Source: Methanobrevibacter sp. | GTDB taxonomy: Archaea; Methanobacteriota; Methanobacteria; Methanobacteriales; Methanobacteriaceae | NCBI RefSeq assembly: GCF_015062935.1 | Contig: NZ_SUTM01000010.1 | Location: 1-64,000, forward strand | Direction: 5' to 3' | Length of the DNA: 64,000 nt | In this document: in pieces, positions 17,825 to 27,008 of the stretch | How positions within the stretch are numbered: position 1 is the first letter of the stretch | Layout: each line of letters opens with the position of its first letter | Position numbers and translations under genes: made by a program | Notes under the pieces: model-generated | Seen by the model: the letters and a program-made list of their open reading frames with translations, nothing else | What the model was told of the DNA's origin: nothing | Databases searched by the model: none

Positions 17825-18607
17825 CTATTTTTCCAAAACAGCTATATAATCCATTTTTCTTCTAAGAAACGGCAGCCATGTGAATAGTCTGAATGCAGGC
17901 TTGAACTTGCTCATGCCGTCAAATAGATTGACATCCATAATCCATCTGAAATTACGATTCAGTTTAACCAAATCGCTTCCTTTTTCTACACCCCATATGA
18001 ATTGTGAATCAGTTTCTTCTACAGATTTTTCTGTTACGTTTTCTACTGAAACCGGAGGCATTATCTCAATGAATATGCTGCAGTGCCTGAAATTGTCGCT
18101 GATAATCTTGAGGATTTCCCTATTGTCATTTTCACTCAGATACATTGACAACCCTTCAATTATGAATAAAACATTTCCGCTTTCGATTTTTATCTCTTCA
18201 GCCCATCTGGGATCCATTGCCGAATATGACAGTGTCTTGACTCTTTCACTGTCCTTGATGTACTGCAGTCTGAAATTTGCAGAGTTTTCCAAATCAACAT
18301 TGTACCATCTAATCATCCCGTTGTCAAGCCTGTCGAATCTGGTATCCATTCCTGATGCGATATTGACTATTGTTGAGTGAGGATGTTTTTTGATGTAGTC
18401 TGAAACCATCTCATCCAGTACAATTGTCCTTGAAATTACTCCATATTTCATGAACCTGTCCTTATCAGCCATGCTGAAATCATAATCTATTTGTGATATG
18501 ACGTCTATGGCTCTTCTATCGTGAAATTTATGGTTTTTTTGTTGTGAATGCTGTGCTTTGGCAAATAATGTCAAAAGCATTGTCTTTTCTACGCCCTCCA
18601 AATTCAT
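17825..18607 (-). CDS. LCM-type SAM-dependent methyltransferase
   Basis: The 260-residue product carries the LCM/TcmP pattern: a FHDRRA segment, VNIASGMDTRFDR (SAM motif I), YNVDLEN (acidic end of strand 2) and EGLSMYL. Related enzymes methylate carboxyl or hydroxyl groups of small molecules. The ATG follows GGAGG by seven bases, and a perfect DtxR-type palindrome overlaps its promoter, so expression is probably metal-dependent. That suggests a metal-linked metabolite as substrate, but this is inference. A larger relative fused to STAS is at 6125. Confidence 0.82.
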   Translation of the reverse strand: MNLEGVEKTMLLTLFAKAQHSQQKNHKFHDRRAIDVISQIDYDFSMADKDRFMKYGVISRTIVLDEMVSDYIKKHPHSTIVNIASGMDTRFDRLDNGMIRWYNVDLENSANFRLQYIKDSERVKTLSYSAMDPRWAEEIKIESGNVLFIIEGLSMYLSENDNREILKIISDNFRHCSIFIEIMPPVSVENVTEKSVEETDSQFIWGVEKGSDLVKLNRNFRWIMDVNLFDGMSKFKPAFRLFTWLPFLRRKMDYIAVLEK

Positions 18608-18650
18608 AAGTTTTCCTCCATTATTTATTTTGAATTATATAATAATTGGA

Positions 18651-18683
18651 TAAAGAACTATATAAATTTTTAGGTATACCTAA
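18651..18683 (-). promoter_or_regulatory. DtxR-type box next to the TATA element
   Basis: TTAGGTATACCTAA at 18670-18683 is a perfect 14-base palindrome with the form of DtxR/IdeR/MntR-family operators. Reading leftward it directly precedes a TATATA element (about 18652-18659), so a bound repressor would block TFB/TBP. The start codon is 63 bases downstream. Confidence 0.75.
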
Positions 18684-18753
18684 ATTAAATTATAATTATA
18701 TTAATTTTAATTCAAATGTAATTGATAAAAAAATAAAAAGTAAGTAAAAAGAT

Positions 18754-19596
18754 TCAGATAGATTTCAGCAAATCATAAAGTTCAGGAATAGCCTGTTCAA
18801 ATTTGACACCATACCAATGAGTTTCATCACCAATAGTTTTCTCCAAAGCCTTTTTAGTAAATTCACCAGCAATTTTAGCTGATTGAACAGGTGATTTTCC
18901 AATCATGACAGAGCCAACAAATGATGATGCGAAAACATCACCTGTGCCGTGGGAAATATAATCAACCTTGTCATTGTATACGATTTCAACAGTTGATTCC
19001 TGTTTGTCAAAAACAATCATGCCCATCTGGTCTCCATTGTCATACCCCTTAAGGATGACATATCTGTTGGTGAACTCCTTAAGGTCTTCTGCCATTTCCA
19101 GCATCTCCTCTATGGAGAAATTTTCCTTCCAAGGTTTATGGAGTATGTAACACGCCTCGGTTGTGTTTGGAAGAATATAATCTCCCAGTTTGCAGAGTTC
19201 CCCCATCTTATCTGCAAATTCCTGGTCAAAGCCATTGTAAAACTCCCCCATATCCGCCATTGCAGGGTCGACAAATACAAGTCCGCCAGGTTTTAATCTA
19301 GAATCAATAATGTCCTTGATATAGTCCAACTGTTCTGCAGATGCAATGAATCCAGTGTATATTGCGTCAAAATATATTCCTTCACTTTCCCAATGCTTTT
19401 GTATGGCTGGAAGGTCTTCTGTCAAGTCACGAACAGTATAATCTGTAAATCCTGAAGTGTGTGTGGAAAGAACTGCTGATGGAAGTATTGCAGTTTCTAT
19501 TCCAAAAGCGGAAACTACAGGCAAAGCAACTGTTATTGAGCATTGTCCAAAACATGATACGTCCTGGATAGTTAAAATTTTAATTGATTCGTTCAT
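18754..19596 (-). CDS. Pyridoxamine/pyridoxal kinase family protein
   Basis: The 280-residue product has the PdxK/PdxY features: QDVSCFGQCS at the start, DPAMAD, LPNTTEA, and the catalytic GTGDVFASS near the C-terminus. These ribokinase-fold enzymes use ATP to phosphorylate pyridoxal, pyridoxamine or hydroxymethylpyrimidine. The upstream neighbour is a CytX-like permease, so vitamin B6 or thiamin-pyrimidine salvage is likely, and the exact substrate is open. The 66-base gap suggests cotranscription. Confidence 0.88.
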   Translation of the reverse strand: MNESIKILTIQDVSCFGQCSITVALPVVSAFGIETAILPSAVLSTHTSGFTDYTVRDLTEDLPAIQKHWESEGIYFDAIYTGFIASAEQLDYIKDIIDSRLKPGGLVFVDPAMADMGEFYNGFDQEFADKMGELCKLGDYILPNTTEACYILHKPWKENFSIEEMLEMAEDLKEFTNRYVILKGYDNGDQMGMIVFDKQESTVEIVYNDKVDYISHGTGDVFASSFVGSVMIGKSPVQSAKIAGEFTKKALEKTIGDETHWYGVKFEQAIPELYDLLKSI

Positions 19597-19662
19597 ATTT
19601 AAACCCTGATTATTTTTTTTAATGTTATAATTTAATATTGTTTTTCATAAGTTAATTAATTT

Positions 19663-20880
19663 TCATATATTATCTGACTCGCAATGAGTGAATTTTTCTT
19701 TAAATAGTGCTCCTGCATATGCAAGAAATGCTGAAACTATTATTGCAAGCAATGTCGGACCTAAAAATATTGAATCGAGATTGATTGCAATATTGTAGAC
19801 AATAAATCCTGCAAGCCATGAAAAGATGTTCCAGTACCATATCCATCCCCCGTCACTCTGATCCTTAACGACATAATAAGAAACCAGAAGCACCGCAGCC
19901 ATAGGGGCAAATACAGATGCTATGAGGTATAGGAAATCTATATAATTGTCCATTACTCCTGAAATTGCAAGCAAAGCGCTTAATGCACTGACCACAATAC
20001 CAACCATTTTAGGGTTGAGCCTGTTGAAGATTACCTTCGCTGATTCTCCTGCTGAATTGGCCGCCATGAAGTTGGTTGTTACTGTTGAAAGCACCACAAT
20101 TATTATACCGGCAGTTCCAAGATTTGTTAGAAGAATTGCCTGTGAAATATTAACTCCGGCTCCCAGATTTGCAATTTCAACACCAATGAAATACATCCAG
20201 AGACTTGCAAGAGTATATGCTATAGCAGACACCATTGTAGCTCCCATAGGCTTTTCAACATCCTTGGTATAATCTGAAATTACAGGAAGCCATGAAATAG
20301 GCATGGCTATTGAAATTTCAAAGATGTTCCAGAAGCTGAGAGCGGAAGCACTGTGCGCAATATTATCTGCAATCGGAAGAGCTGGAGTATTTGCTCCAAG
20401 CAGCTTGAAAGATAAAACCGCAAGCAAAGCAGTTAGAACCACCATAACTATAGTCGTTACTTTGGAAATTCTCTGAAGGCCAACATAGACATAAATCGCA
20501 ATTAATATTGCAAGGAGAATGCAGATTACAGGAAAAGAGACTGGCAGATTTAAACTGCCCAATGCCAGAGCTCCCTGTGCATTCAGCACTGCAACCCATG
20601 CAACAAGCTGTAGCACGTTCAGGGCCGCAAAGAACTTGGATCCGTATCTGCTGAAGGTTGATTCAGTCATCTCCATTGCATTCATTCGGACATTGGCACC
20701 AATGTATCCGACTAAAAACAGCAATATTCCTCCCAATATATGTCCAAGCACTACCGGAAGCCATAATGAAGATAAAGTGGAGGCGTTTCCTATTCCTATT
20801 CCCGCTTCGATTTCAGAAACGGAAATTGCAACGCCAAACCAGATAACTGCATTTGTAAAAAGTCCAGTACGATTCTCCAT
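19663..20880 (-). CDS. cytX: CytX-like NCS1 permease (probable hydroxymethylpyrimidine uptake)
   Basis: The product of about 405 residues is polytopic (around 12 segments). It opens with WFGVAISVSEIEAG, has PISWLPVISDYTKD in the middle and WYWNIFSW near the end, as in the NCS1 nucleobase-cation symporters of the CytX group. The ATG at 20880 has GGGGG five bases before it; another ATG four codons upstream is possible. It lies upstream of the pyridoxamine-kinase-like gene. No TPP riboswitch is visible upstream. Confidence 0.8.
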   Translation of the reverse strand: MENRTGLFTNAVIWFGVAISVSEIEAGIGIGNASTLSSLWLPVVLGHILGGILLFLVGYIGANVRMNAMEMTESTFSRYGSKFFAALNVLQLVAWVAVLNAQGALALGSLNLPVSFPVICILLAILIAIYVYVGLQRISKVTTIVMVVLTALLAVLSFKLLGANTPALPIADNIAHSASALSFWNIFEISIAMPISWLPVISDYTKDVEKPMGATMVSAIAYTLASLWMYFIGVEIANLGAGVNISQAILLTNLGTAGIIIVVLSTVTTNFMAANSAGESAKVIFNRLNPKMVGIVVSALSALLAISGVMDNYIDFLYLIASVFAPMAAVLLVSYYVVKDQSDGGWIWYWNIFSWLAGFIVYNIAINLDSIFLGPTLLAIIVSAFLAYAGALFKEKFTHCESDNI

Positions 20881-20972
20881 AGTAGCCCCCATTATATTAG
20901 ATTTTAATTTGTCAATTTAAATATTAATTATTTTTTAATTTTTTATTATTATTCTAAACATTATGATATATA

Positions 20973-21001
20973 AACATAACTATTGTTATAACAGTTGTGT
21001 T
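20973..21001. promoter_or_regulatory. Operator-like inverted repeat between cytX and the broken acyltransferase
   Basis: AACATAACT (20973-20981) is matched by AGTTGTGTT (20993-21001), 8 of 9 pairs, with a perfect GTTATAAC palindrome (20985-20992) between. An AT-rich TATATAA lies on its left edge. It could regulate the permease or the gene to the right. Confidence 0.45.
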
Positions 21002-21109
21002 CCCCTAAACTAAATATTCAAAAAATGTCTTAAGAACGTCTAATTCACGTTTTCAAAACTGAAAAAATTTTTTAATCAAATGAAACAAAAATTTAACTTG
21101 GAAGATAAT

Positions 21110-22179
21110 ATGGGAAAATCCAAAAGAATTTTTTACTATGATCTCTTAGGCTGATGGCAATAATCGGAATTATATTTTGCCATACATCTGTATATTTTGT
21201 CATAGGAGATATGGAAAGCTTTAATTTTTACATATCTTCATTCTATGACTGTTTAAGAGATTTTTCCGTACCTGTTTTTGTCATGCTGAGTGGCGCTCTG
21301 CTGCTTAACCGGAAAGATTCCATGATACCATTTTTCAAAAAAAGACTGTCAAGGATTTTAATTCCGTTCATATTCTGGGCTGCGATGTATGTAATATACT
21401 CCTTTATATATCAGAAAGTCCGCAATACTTGAAGATGCAATAAACATATTTTTAGGAAAGGGAAATACCTTTGGAGTCATTTTCTGGTTTGTATGGATGA
21501 TTATAATTGTTTACATTGCAATATCTATTATAAATAAGGCCGTTGAAAGATTTGATCTTGACAAAAAATTCATGGATGTTCTTGCGGTTCTATCAGTTCT
21601 ATTTATCATTCTTACAGACTTCCACATATTAAGCGTACCTTTCTTCCCACTATTGACTTATTTCACATCATTTGTAAGCTTTGCAATTATAGGATATTTC
21701 CTTTCAAACAATTCTTTCATTTTCAATAGAATCAGTGCAAATAAGTCAGTTTTAATTCTATTTGCATCCTCTTTGCTTCTCTACAGCTATTATATCTGTA
21801 CATATGTTGTTCCGCTGTCAATGCTCAGTAGCGGTTTTGTATATCTGGGATATTTCACAGTGATTATTTTAGCAATATCCTCACTAGTCTTTTTATTATT
21901 AAATACCTTGACAGAACAGAGATTATGAACAGATTTAAACATGGCAAATATGGACATGCAGTGACCTCATTAAGCCAGTACAGTTACGGAATTTACTTGG
22001 CTCATTATTTGATACTGCACCTGCTGCTTTTAATTTTAAATCCTTATCTCCACATTACCAGTTTCAATTCAATAATAGCTATTCCAGTGATTGTTGTTGT
22101 AGTATTTGCAATATCTGTTTTAATACTTTCCACAATGGATAAAATTCCGGTTTTAAATAAATTTACAGGCAAAAAGTAA
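21110..22179 (+). pseudogene. Acyltransferase 3 family gene broken by three frameshifts
   Basis: The gene starts at ATG 21110 (MGKSKRIFYYDLLG, then stop). It resumes in a second frame at about 21150 (LMAIIGIIFCHTSVYFV), changes again near 21430 (ILEDAINIFLGKGNTFG) and again at about 21910-21925 (MNRFKHGKYGHAV). Together the pieces give a full acyltransferase-3 of about 355 residues with the CH active-site segment, WMIIIVY core and a terminal SYGIYLAHYL. At the first break, one A restored in TTAGG to read TTAAGG repairs the frame. Three independent lesions mean decay, not a sequencing artefact at one site. Confidence 0.8.
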
Positions 22180-22214
22180 TCATCTGAATCTTATTTTTTT
22201 AAAATTAATAAAAT

Positions 22215-22241
22215 TTAGGCATACCTAAATATTTATATATC
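22215..22241 (+). promoter_or_regulatory. DtxR-type box and TATA box of the 20-residue ORF
   Basis: TTAGGCATACCTAA at 22215-22228 matches the box at 18670 with one change and is followed at once by ATTTATATAT (TATA, 22229-22238). A predicted start site around 22262 would give a leader of about 28 bases to the ATG at 22291. Confidence 0.7.
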
Positions 22242-22290
22242 ATAAAAACAAATATTCAATTGAAGTTTAAAAAAAACATGGAGGTAAACA

Positions 22291-22353
22291 ATGATTATAG
22301 GAATTGAAAACTTAAAAGAAAAACAAAAAGAAGAAAATAACGACGACGAATAA
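22291..22353 (+). CDS. 20-residue acidic microprotein under a metal-type operator
   Basis: The reading frame encodes MIIGIENLKEKQKEENNDDE and stop. It has the strongest Shine-Dalgarno site in the area (GGAGGT at 22280-22285, five bases before ATG), a good TATA box, a DtxR-type box and a T-rich tail (CCTTTTTTTATTATTT) downstream. The peptide is amphipathic at first and ends in a run of acidic residues; it has no Cys, no signal peptide and no membrane segment. It may be a free small protein or a leader, but no gene follows on the same strand. I do not know its function. Confidence 0.55.
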   Translation: MIIGIENLKEKQKEENNDDE

Positions 22354-22515
22354 CTTTAATCCTTTTTTTATTATTTATTTCTTCTCCAATCAAAAAAAAA
22401 TATCTCTTTTTTATATTAAATCAAAAAAATAGGGAAACATTATAAAAATAACAGAGGATGACTAAAAAGATTATCACCCCCGATTTTTAAAAAATTGAAT
22501 CTGTTTGAATAATAC

Positions 22516-23475
22516 TTAAATCACTTCAAAACCTAATAGCTCGATTTTATTGGAAATTAATTCAGAATCATCATCAATTTCTTCTGACAGCTTTGTAGTG
22601 ATATATTTCTTGTTGTCATCAGGAAATACGGTTGCAATTTTAAAATCGTCACTGTCCATAATTACACTGGCCAGGAAATTTGCACCGCTTGAAATACCTA
22701 TTCCCAAACCGAATTCCTTTGCAATTCTTTTGGACATGTTTATTGCATCGCAATCGTGAATCAAAATAATATCATCTATTGCATCTTCATCTACAATTCC
22801 AGGAATAAAGTCATCACCTATTCCTTCAATAAGGTGGCTTCCTTCTTCCATTCCCATTTTAAGAATTGATAGTGTTGACGGCTCCAATGCAAAAATTTTA
22901 GAATCAGGATTATTGTCCTTTAATCTTTTACCTATTCCCATTAAAGTTCCCCCTGTTCCAATGCCTGATACAAAGGCATTGACATCCGGAACTGCATCGA
23001 TTATTTCCTGACCTGTTGTTTTATATTGGGCTTCAACATTTAATACATTATCAAATTGGAGAGGTCTGTATGCTCCGGTTTCGTTGGCAAATTCTTCGGC
23101 AAGCTCAAGAGCTCTTTTGAATCCGCCTTCCTCCCTGGAGACCAAATGGACATGTGCACCATACATTTCAATAAGTTTTCTTCTCTCTAAAGACACCCAG
23201 TCCGGCATGAAAATATGAACGTCATGTCCGTAATGGGCACCTATTGCACTGAAGGAGATTCCTGTATTTCCGCTTGTAACTTCAACAATGCTCTGGCCTT
23301 CCTTTAAGTTTCCATTTTTACGTTCTGTTTCTATTATGTATAATGCTATTCTGTCTTTTATACTGCCTGAATAATTATAATATTCCAGCTTAGTGTATAT
23401 GCTGCCGTTTTTGTCTCCATATTTATAATCGACCTTGATCATTGGTGTATTACCAATTAAATTTCCCAAACTCAT
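22516..23475 (-). CDS. cysK: Cysteine synthase family, PLP-dependent
   Basis: The product of about 319 residues shows IGNTPM near the start, SGSIKDR with the PLP lysine, TSGNTGIS for substrate binding, and GTGGTL for the phosphate. It is a fold type II enzyme that makes cysteine from O-acetylserine or O-phosphoserine and sulfide. I prefer the ATG at 23475 to a TTG three codons upstream, although neither has a clear ribosome site. No serine acetyltransferase is nearby. It is monocistronic. Confidence 0.9.
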   Translation of the reverse strand: MSLGNLIGNTPMIKVDYKYGDKNGSIYTKLEYYNYSGSIKDRIALYIIETERKNGNLKEGQSIVEVTSGNTGISFSAIGAHYGHDVHIFMPDWVSLERRKLIEMYGAHVHLVSREEGGFKRALELAEEFANETGAYRPLQFDNVLNVEAQYKTTGQEIIDAVPDVNAFVSGIGTGGTLMGIGKRLKDNNPDSKIFALEPSTLSILKMGMEEGSHLIEGIGDDFIPGIVDEDAIDDIILIHDCDAINMSKRIAKEFGLGIGISSGANFLASVIMDSDDFKIATVFPDDNKKYITTKLSEEIDDDSELISNKIELLGFEVI

Positions 23476-23777
23476 AATATTCAATCCAATTTAACAATAT
23501 ATTAATTATGTATTTTGATTATAAAATACTTAATTGATTTTAGCGAAATTTTTCTAAAAAAAGTATGAAATTACTTAAAACAAGCCACTAATGGTGATAA
23601 CCAACAACTAAAAATGTGAATTATAAAATAATTTCATTAATTTAAATTATAAGTATTATTAAATAGTGAAGGTTGTGGCCAACTATTAAAATAATCAGCC
23701 ATTTTTTCAAAATAAATGATTTGAAAAATAGGGTGAAAAATGGAATTTCACGCTACATTTTCAGGAAATTTTTTTCA

Positions 23778-24314
23778 TCATACCATTTGCCATTCGTTAT
23801 ATCCCAAATGTCTATACCTGTTGCCATCAGGACCATCGTGAACTTCACCAGTATATATTACTCTTCCTTCCTGAGCACTGTAGAATGCACCTGGATCATA
23901 ATTTGAATCTGAATCATCAGAAGAAACCTCTTCATACATTACTGTTAGGTTTTGAGTTGCATTAGATGGCTCGAAATCGTCATCTCCTGCATAAGTGCAG
24001 TTGAAAACATACTTGCCGGCGTCCTTGTCAACAGTTAAATTTGCAATACCGCTTTCATTGGTAGTAATATTTTTTGTTTCATTCAATCCGTCATCATTGG
24101 TAATCAATACATTAACTGTGGCATTAGCAATAGCTTCCCCCTTGTCGTTGGTGAGATTGATTTTGAATTCATCACCCTGATAGATTGTGTCGCTGCTTGT
24201 AATATTCAATTTTGTCTGCTGTTTACCGAATAATGAAAATGCGGATGATGCTCCGACCATCATAAGAGCAATGATTATTATCAGGCCAGCAAATAGCAAT
24301 TTGTTTTTGTTCAA
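23778..24314 (-). CDS. Small surface protein with one Ig-like domain
   Basis: The 178-residue product starts at TTG after AGGTGA. An N-terminal hydrophobic segment (residues about 6-30) may act as signal or anchor. Residues about 35-125 resemble a group-1 bacterial Ig-like domain: GDEFKINLTNDKGEAI, ATVNVLIT, TNESGIANLTVD, GKYVFNCTYAGDDDF. The tail (residues 140-178) is rich in Gly, Tyr and Asp and ends in a Trp-containing stretch. It probably sits on the cell surface. Confidence 0.75.
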   Translation of the reverse strand: MNKNKLLFAGLIIIIALMMVGASSAFSLFGKQQTKLNITSSDTIYQGDEFKINLTNDKGEAIANATVNVLITNDDGLNETKNITTNESGIANLTVDKDAGKYVFNCTYAGDDDFEPSNATQNLTVMYEEVSSDDSDSNYDPGAFYSAQEGRVIYTGEVHDGPDGNRYRHLGYNEWQMV

Positions 24315-24384
24315 AGTATCACCTCTTGTGTAAATAGTATATAAAACAGATTTAAAATAATTTTTTATTTAATTCAATTACAAT

Positions 24385-24447
24385 TTTCATGAAAGATTAT
24401 ATTGTTTCATAATTAACTGTTTCATAAGAAACATTTATATTATAATA
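24385..24447 (+). promoter_or_regulatory. MarR-type operator array and TATA box
   Basis: GTTTCATAAGAAAC (24419-24432) is a palindrome with arms GTTTC/GAAAC; GTTTCATAA recurs at 24404-24412 and TTTCATGAAA at 24385-24394. The TATA element (ATTTATATTATAAT) begins at about 24434, touching the palindrome. This layout fits autorepression of the marR-MFS operon. Confidence 0.75.
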
Positions 24448-24475
24448 TAACCATATAGTATAACAGGTGAAAAGT

Positions 24476-24925
24476 ATGGATGAAGAATACCACCAGGCAA
24501 TCAGGGACAATTCGCCTTTCATTGCATGGATTCACAATATTTCGCTTAATCAGCAAAAATATATGAAAACAAAATTCAGTAAACTCGATTTAGGTCATGA
24601 CGTTAGATATATAATGTACATATATGACAATCCCAACTGCTCCCAGGATGATTTGGTGAACATGTTCGGGCAAAGCAAAGGAAATATCGCAAAGATATTG
24701 AGAAAGCTTGAAGATAAAGGATTCATCGAAAGACAGACAAATCCTGAAAACAGACGAAAATACATGCTGAACACAACCGACAAAGGACATGAACTAGTAC
24801 CCAAATTCAGAAAGATATCCAAGGAATGGGAAATGGAAGTTGGCATAACAGACGAGGATATTGAACTTAAAAAAAGAATAAAGGAAATAGCGCTTAATGG
24901 AATGAAACTTATCGAAGAGGGATAA
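24476..24925 (+). CDS. MarR-family transcriptional regulator
   Basis: The 149-residue product has the MarR winged helix: a recognition region DLVNMFGQSKGNIAKILRKL and a wing GFIERQTNPENRRKY, then a dimerisation helix. The ATG at 24476 follows GGTGA by five bases; a GTG three codons upstream is less likely. It is followed two bases later by an efflux pump gene and preceded by palindromic operators, so it probably represses both genes until it binds a ligand. Confidence 0.92.
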   Translation: MDEEYHQAIRDNSPFIAWIHNISLNQQKYMKTKFSKLDLGHDVRYIMYIYDNPNCSQDDLVNMFGQSKGNIAKILRKLEDKGFIERQTNPENRRKYMLNTTDKGHELVPKFRKISKEWEMEVGITDEDIELKKRIKEIALNGMKLIEEG

Positions 24926-24927
24926 TT

Positions 24928-26313
24928 ATGAAATTTGATTTAGAAACAATAGTAATAGCAGTATCATTTATTACATCATTTTTTGCAGTATTCCTGTCAA
25001 ATGGTATAATCATCGGTGTTCCTGCTATTGCACAGGAATTTGCAATGAACAACGTTATTCAGAACTGGGTACCGACAATATTCTTCCTTGTGGTGGCTGT
25101 CTTTACGGTTCCTGCAGGACAGATTTCAGGAAAATTCGGAGTTAAAAAGACACTGCTTGCAGGAGTAATCTTATATCTTTTAGCATCTATCGGAGCATGC
25201 CTTTCATTTTCAACAGAAACATTCTTAATATTCAGGATACTTCAGGGAGCCGGAGTTGCATTTCTAAACGTGTCTGCAATGGCAATGGTGGTTCAGGCTG
25301 TCAAACCTCAGAACAGAGGAAAAGCACTTGGATTTACAGTTACAGGAGTTTATCTTGCAACATCACTTTCACCGGTAATCTGCGGATTTTTAGTCCAGAA
25401 TCTCGGATGGAGATCAATGTTTTACTTTGTGATTCCATTTTTAGTACTGTGTATAATACTTATGGTGCTTAAAATTGATGGTGAATGGAAAACATATGAA
25501 AAAGATAAAATCGACAAGATAGGTTCAATATTATATGGAATAGGTATTTTGGCGTTCATATACGGATTTACCACATTAACAACTACAAACGGACTGCTGA
25601 TAACCGTTGTCGGAGTGATACTGTTAATAATATTCGCAGCATATGAACTGAGACAAAAATCACCTGTATTCAATATGCACCTGTTTAAAAACAAAAAGTT
25701 CACATCATCAAATATTGCGGCTCTATGCAGCTATATCGCAGTAATGGTGATTACAACAATACTGAATTATCATTTCCAGTATGTGCGAGGATGGAATGCT
25801 CAGATGTCCGGAATGATTTTAATCATCACCCCAATCATTATGGCAATTATGGCACCTAATGCAGGTAAGCTATCCGACAAGATACATCCTCAAAAGCTGG
25901 CGGCTATCGGAATGGGAATAGCTACAATCGCAATGGTGATATTGACATTCCTAACCAAGGACACACCATTATATCTTGTTGTGATTGCCATGATTCTTCA
26001 GGGTTTCGGAATGGGTCTTTTCTCAAGTCCGAACATGAATGCGATTATGAGTTCCGTTCCTCCAAAAGAGGCTCCTACAGCATCAGCTTCACAGGCAACA
26101 ATGAGAACAATAGGCCAGACCATGAGTTTAGGTCTTTTGACTTTAGTATTCGCTTGGGTGATGGGCAGTTTGGAATTAGCTCCTCAGTATGCTTCAATGA
26201 TTGTGCAGGCTTCACAGACAATCTGTCTGATTTGTACAATAGCATGTGTTCTTGCGGTATTCGCATCACTTGTTGGAATAAGATCAAATGACAAATTCAA
26301 TACAGAAAGATGA
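24928..26313 (+). CDS. MFS efflux transporter, DHA2 (EmrB/QacA) family
   Basis: The 461-residue product has about 14 membrane segments. It shows WVPTIFFL in the first loop area, GQISGKFGVKKTLLAG (motif A), GAGVAFLNVSAMAMV (motif B region) and GVYLATSLSPVICGFL (motif C), all typical of proton-driven drug exporters. It lies in an operon behind marR. A second DHA2 pump is at 53050. Confidence 0.92.
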   Translation: MKFDLETIVIAVSFITSFFAVFLSNGIIIGVPAIAQEFAMNNVIQNWVPTIFFLVVAVFTVPAGQISGKFGVKKTLLAGVILYLLASIGACLSFSTETFLIFRILQGAGVAFLNVSAMAMVVQAVKPQNRGKALGFTVTGVYLATSLSPVICGFLVQNLGWRSMFYFVIPFLVLCIILMVLKIDGEWKTYEKDKIDKIGSILYGIGILAFIYGFTTLTTTNGLLITVVGVILLIIFAAYELRQKSPVFNMHLFKNKKFTSSNIAALCSYIAVMVITTILNYHFQYVRGWNAQMSGMILIITPIIMAIMAPNAGKLSDKIHPQKLAAIGMGIATIAMVILTFLTKDTPLYLVVIAMILQGFGMGLFSSPNMNAIMSSVPPKEAPTASASQATMRTIGQTMSLGLLTLVFAWVMGSLELAPQYASMIVQASQTICLICTIACVLAVFASLVGIRSNDKFNTER

Positions 26314-26332
26314 TTGGTAGAATTCTACCAAT
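26313..26332 (+). terminator. marR-MFS operon terminator
   Basis: ATTGGTAGAATTCTACCAAT is a perfect 20-base palindrome starting on the last base of the TGA stop, followed by TTCTATTCTTTTTTTAA. Confidence 0.75.
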
Positions 26333-26333
26333 T

Positions 26334-27008
26334 CTATTCTTTTTTTAATATATTATTGCTTTTTATTATTTTTGAAACCTTTATATGAGGATTGATGAAT
26401 CTTTCAGCACTGTTTTTTTCATCATTTATTGTAAGGACATTGTTTTTACAGTGATGTACGCATCCAAGGTAGAATTCACAGTTATCTCCTATTACTGGTT
26501 TTTCCTCATCCAGTGAAATGTTTCCTCTAGGGCATACCCTTGTGCATATCCTGCAATTGATGCAGTCATCACCAACAATGATATGAAATTTACGAGTCAT
26601 TGTGGATTCCAGAACCTTTTCTATGAAAGGAACATCAGTGAACATCTTTTTGGATAGTTTGAAATCCTTTTTCATTTCTATATCTTCTTTGATTGACTGA
26701 ATCTGCTCGTCAATGTCATCGTCATTTTTGATTTCCTTTTCCTGTTTCATGTCAAACATAGGCAGGAAATTGTCAACCATAAGAACAGAATTGGTGTAAT
26801 TTACATTCAAACCTTTCTTTTCCAGCAGCTTTATGGTCGGTCTCAATGCGTTCTGATCCCCGTCAGATCCATAGGATGTGATTAAAAAGAGATAATTCGT
26901 TTTGATATTGGCATTTAGCCATTTTTTAATTTTAAAAATAGTTAAATACTTAACTAATTTTTTTAATAAAATAAATATGTATAATATAATCTGATAAAAA
27001 TTATACAA
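26334..27008 (-). pseudogene. EFR1-type flavodoxin-ferredoxin, N-terminus missing
   Basis: The last 170 residues match the EFR1 group: the end of a flavodoxin domain (YLFLITSYGSDGDQNA, MVDNFLPMFDM) and a ferredoxin domain with CINCRICTRVCPRG and a second set CEFYLGCVHHC. The normal N-terminal FMN loop (SGTGNT type) is absent. Residues 1-35 are a basic, membrane-like stretch read from AT-rich upstream DNA. The remnant could still fold a 2[4Fe-4S] domain, but flavin binding should be lost. DtxR-like half palindromes lie upstream (27045-27104). Confidence 0.65.

Noticed and set aside
20881-21109. TPP riboswitch ahead of the CytX-like gene
   Set aside because: No conserved thi-box sequence was found; only a palindromic repeat and TATA-like words.
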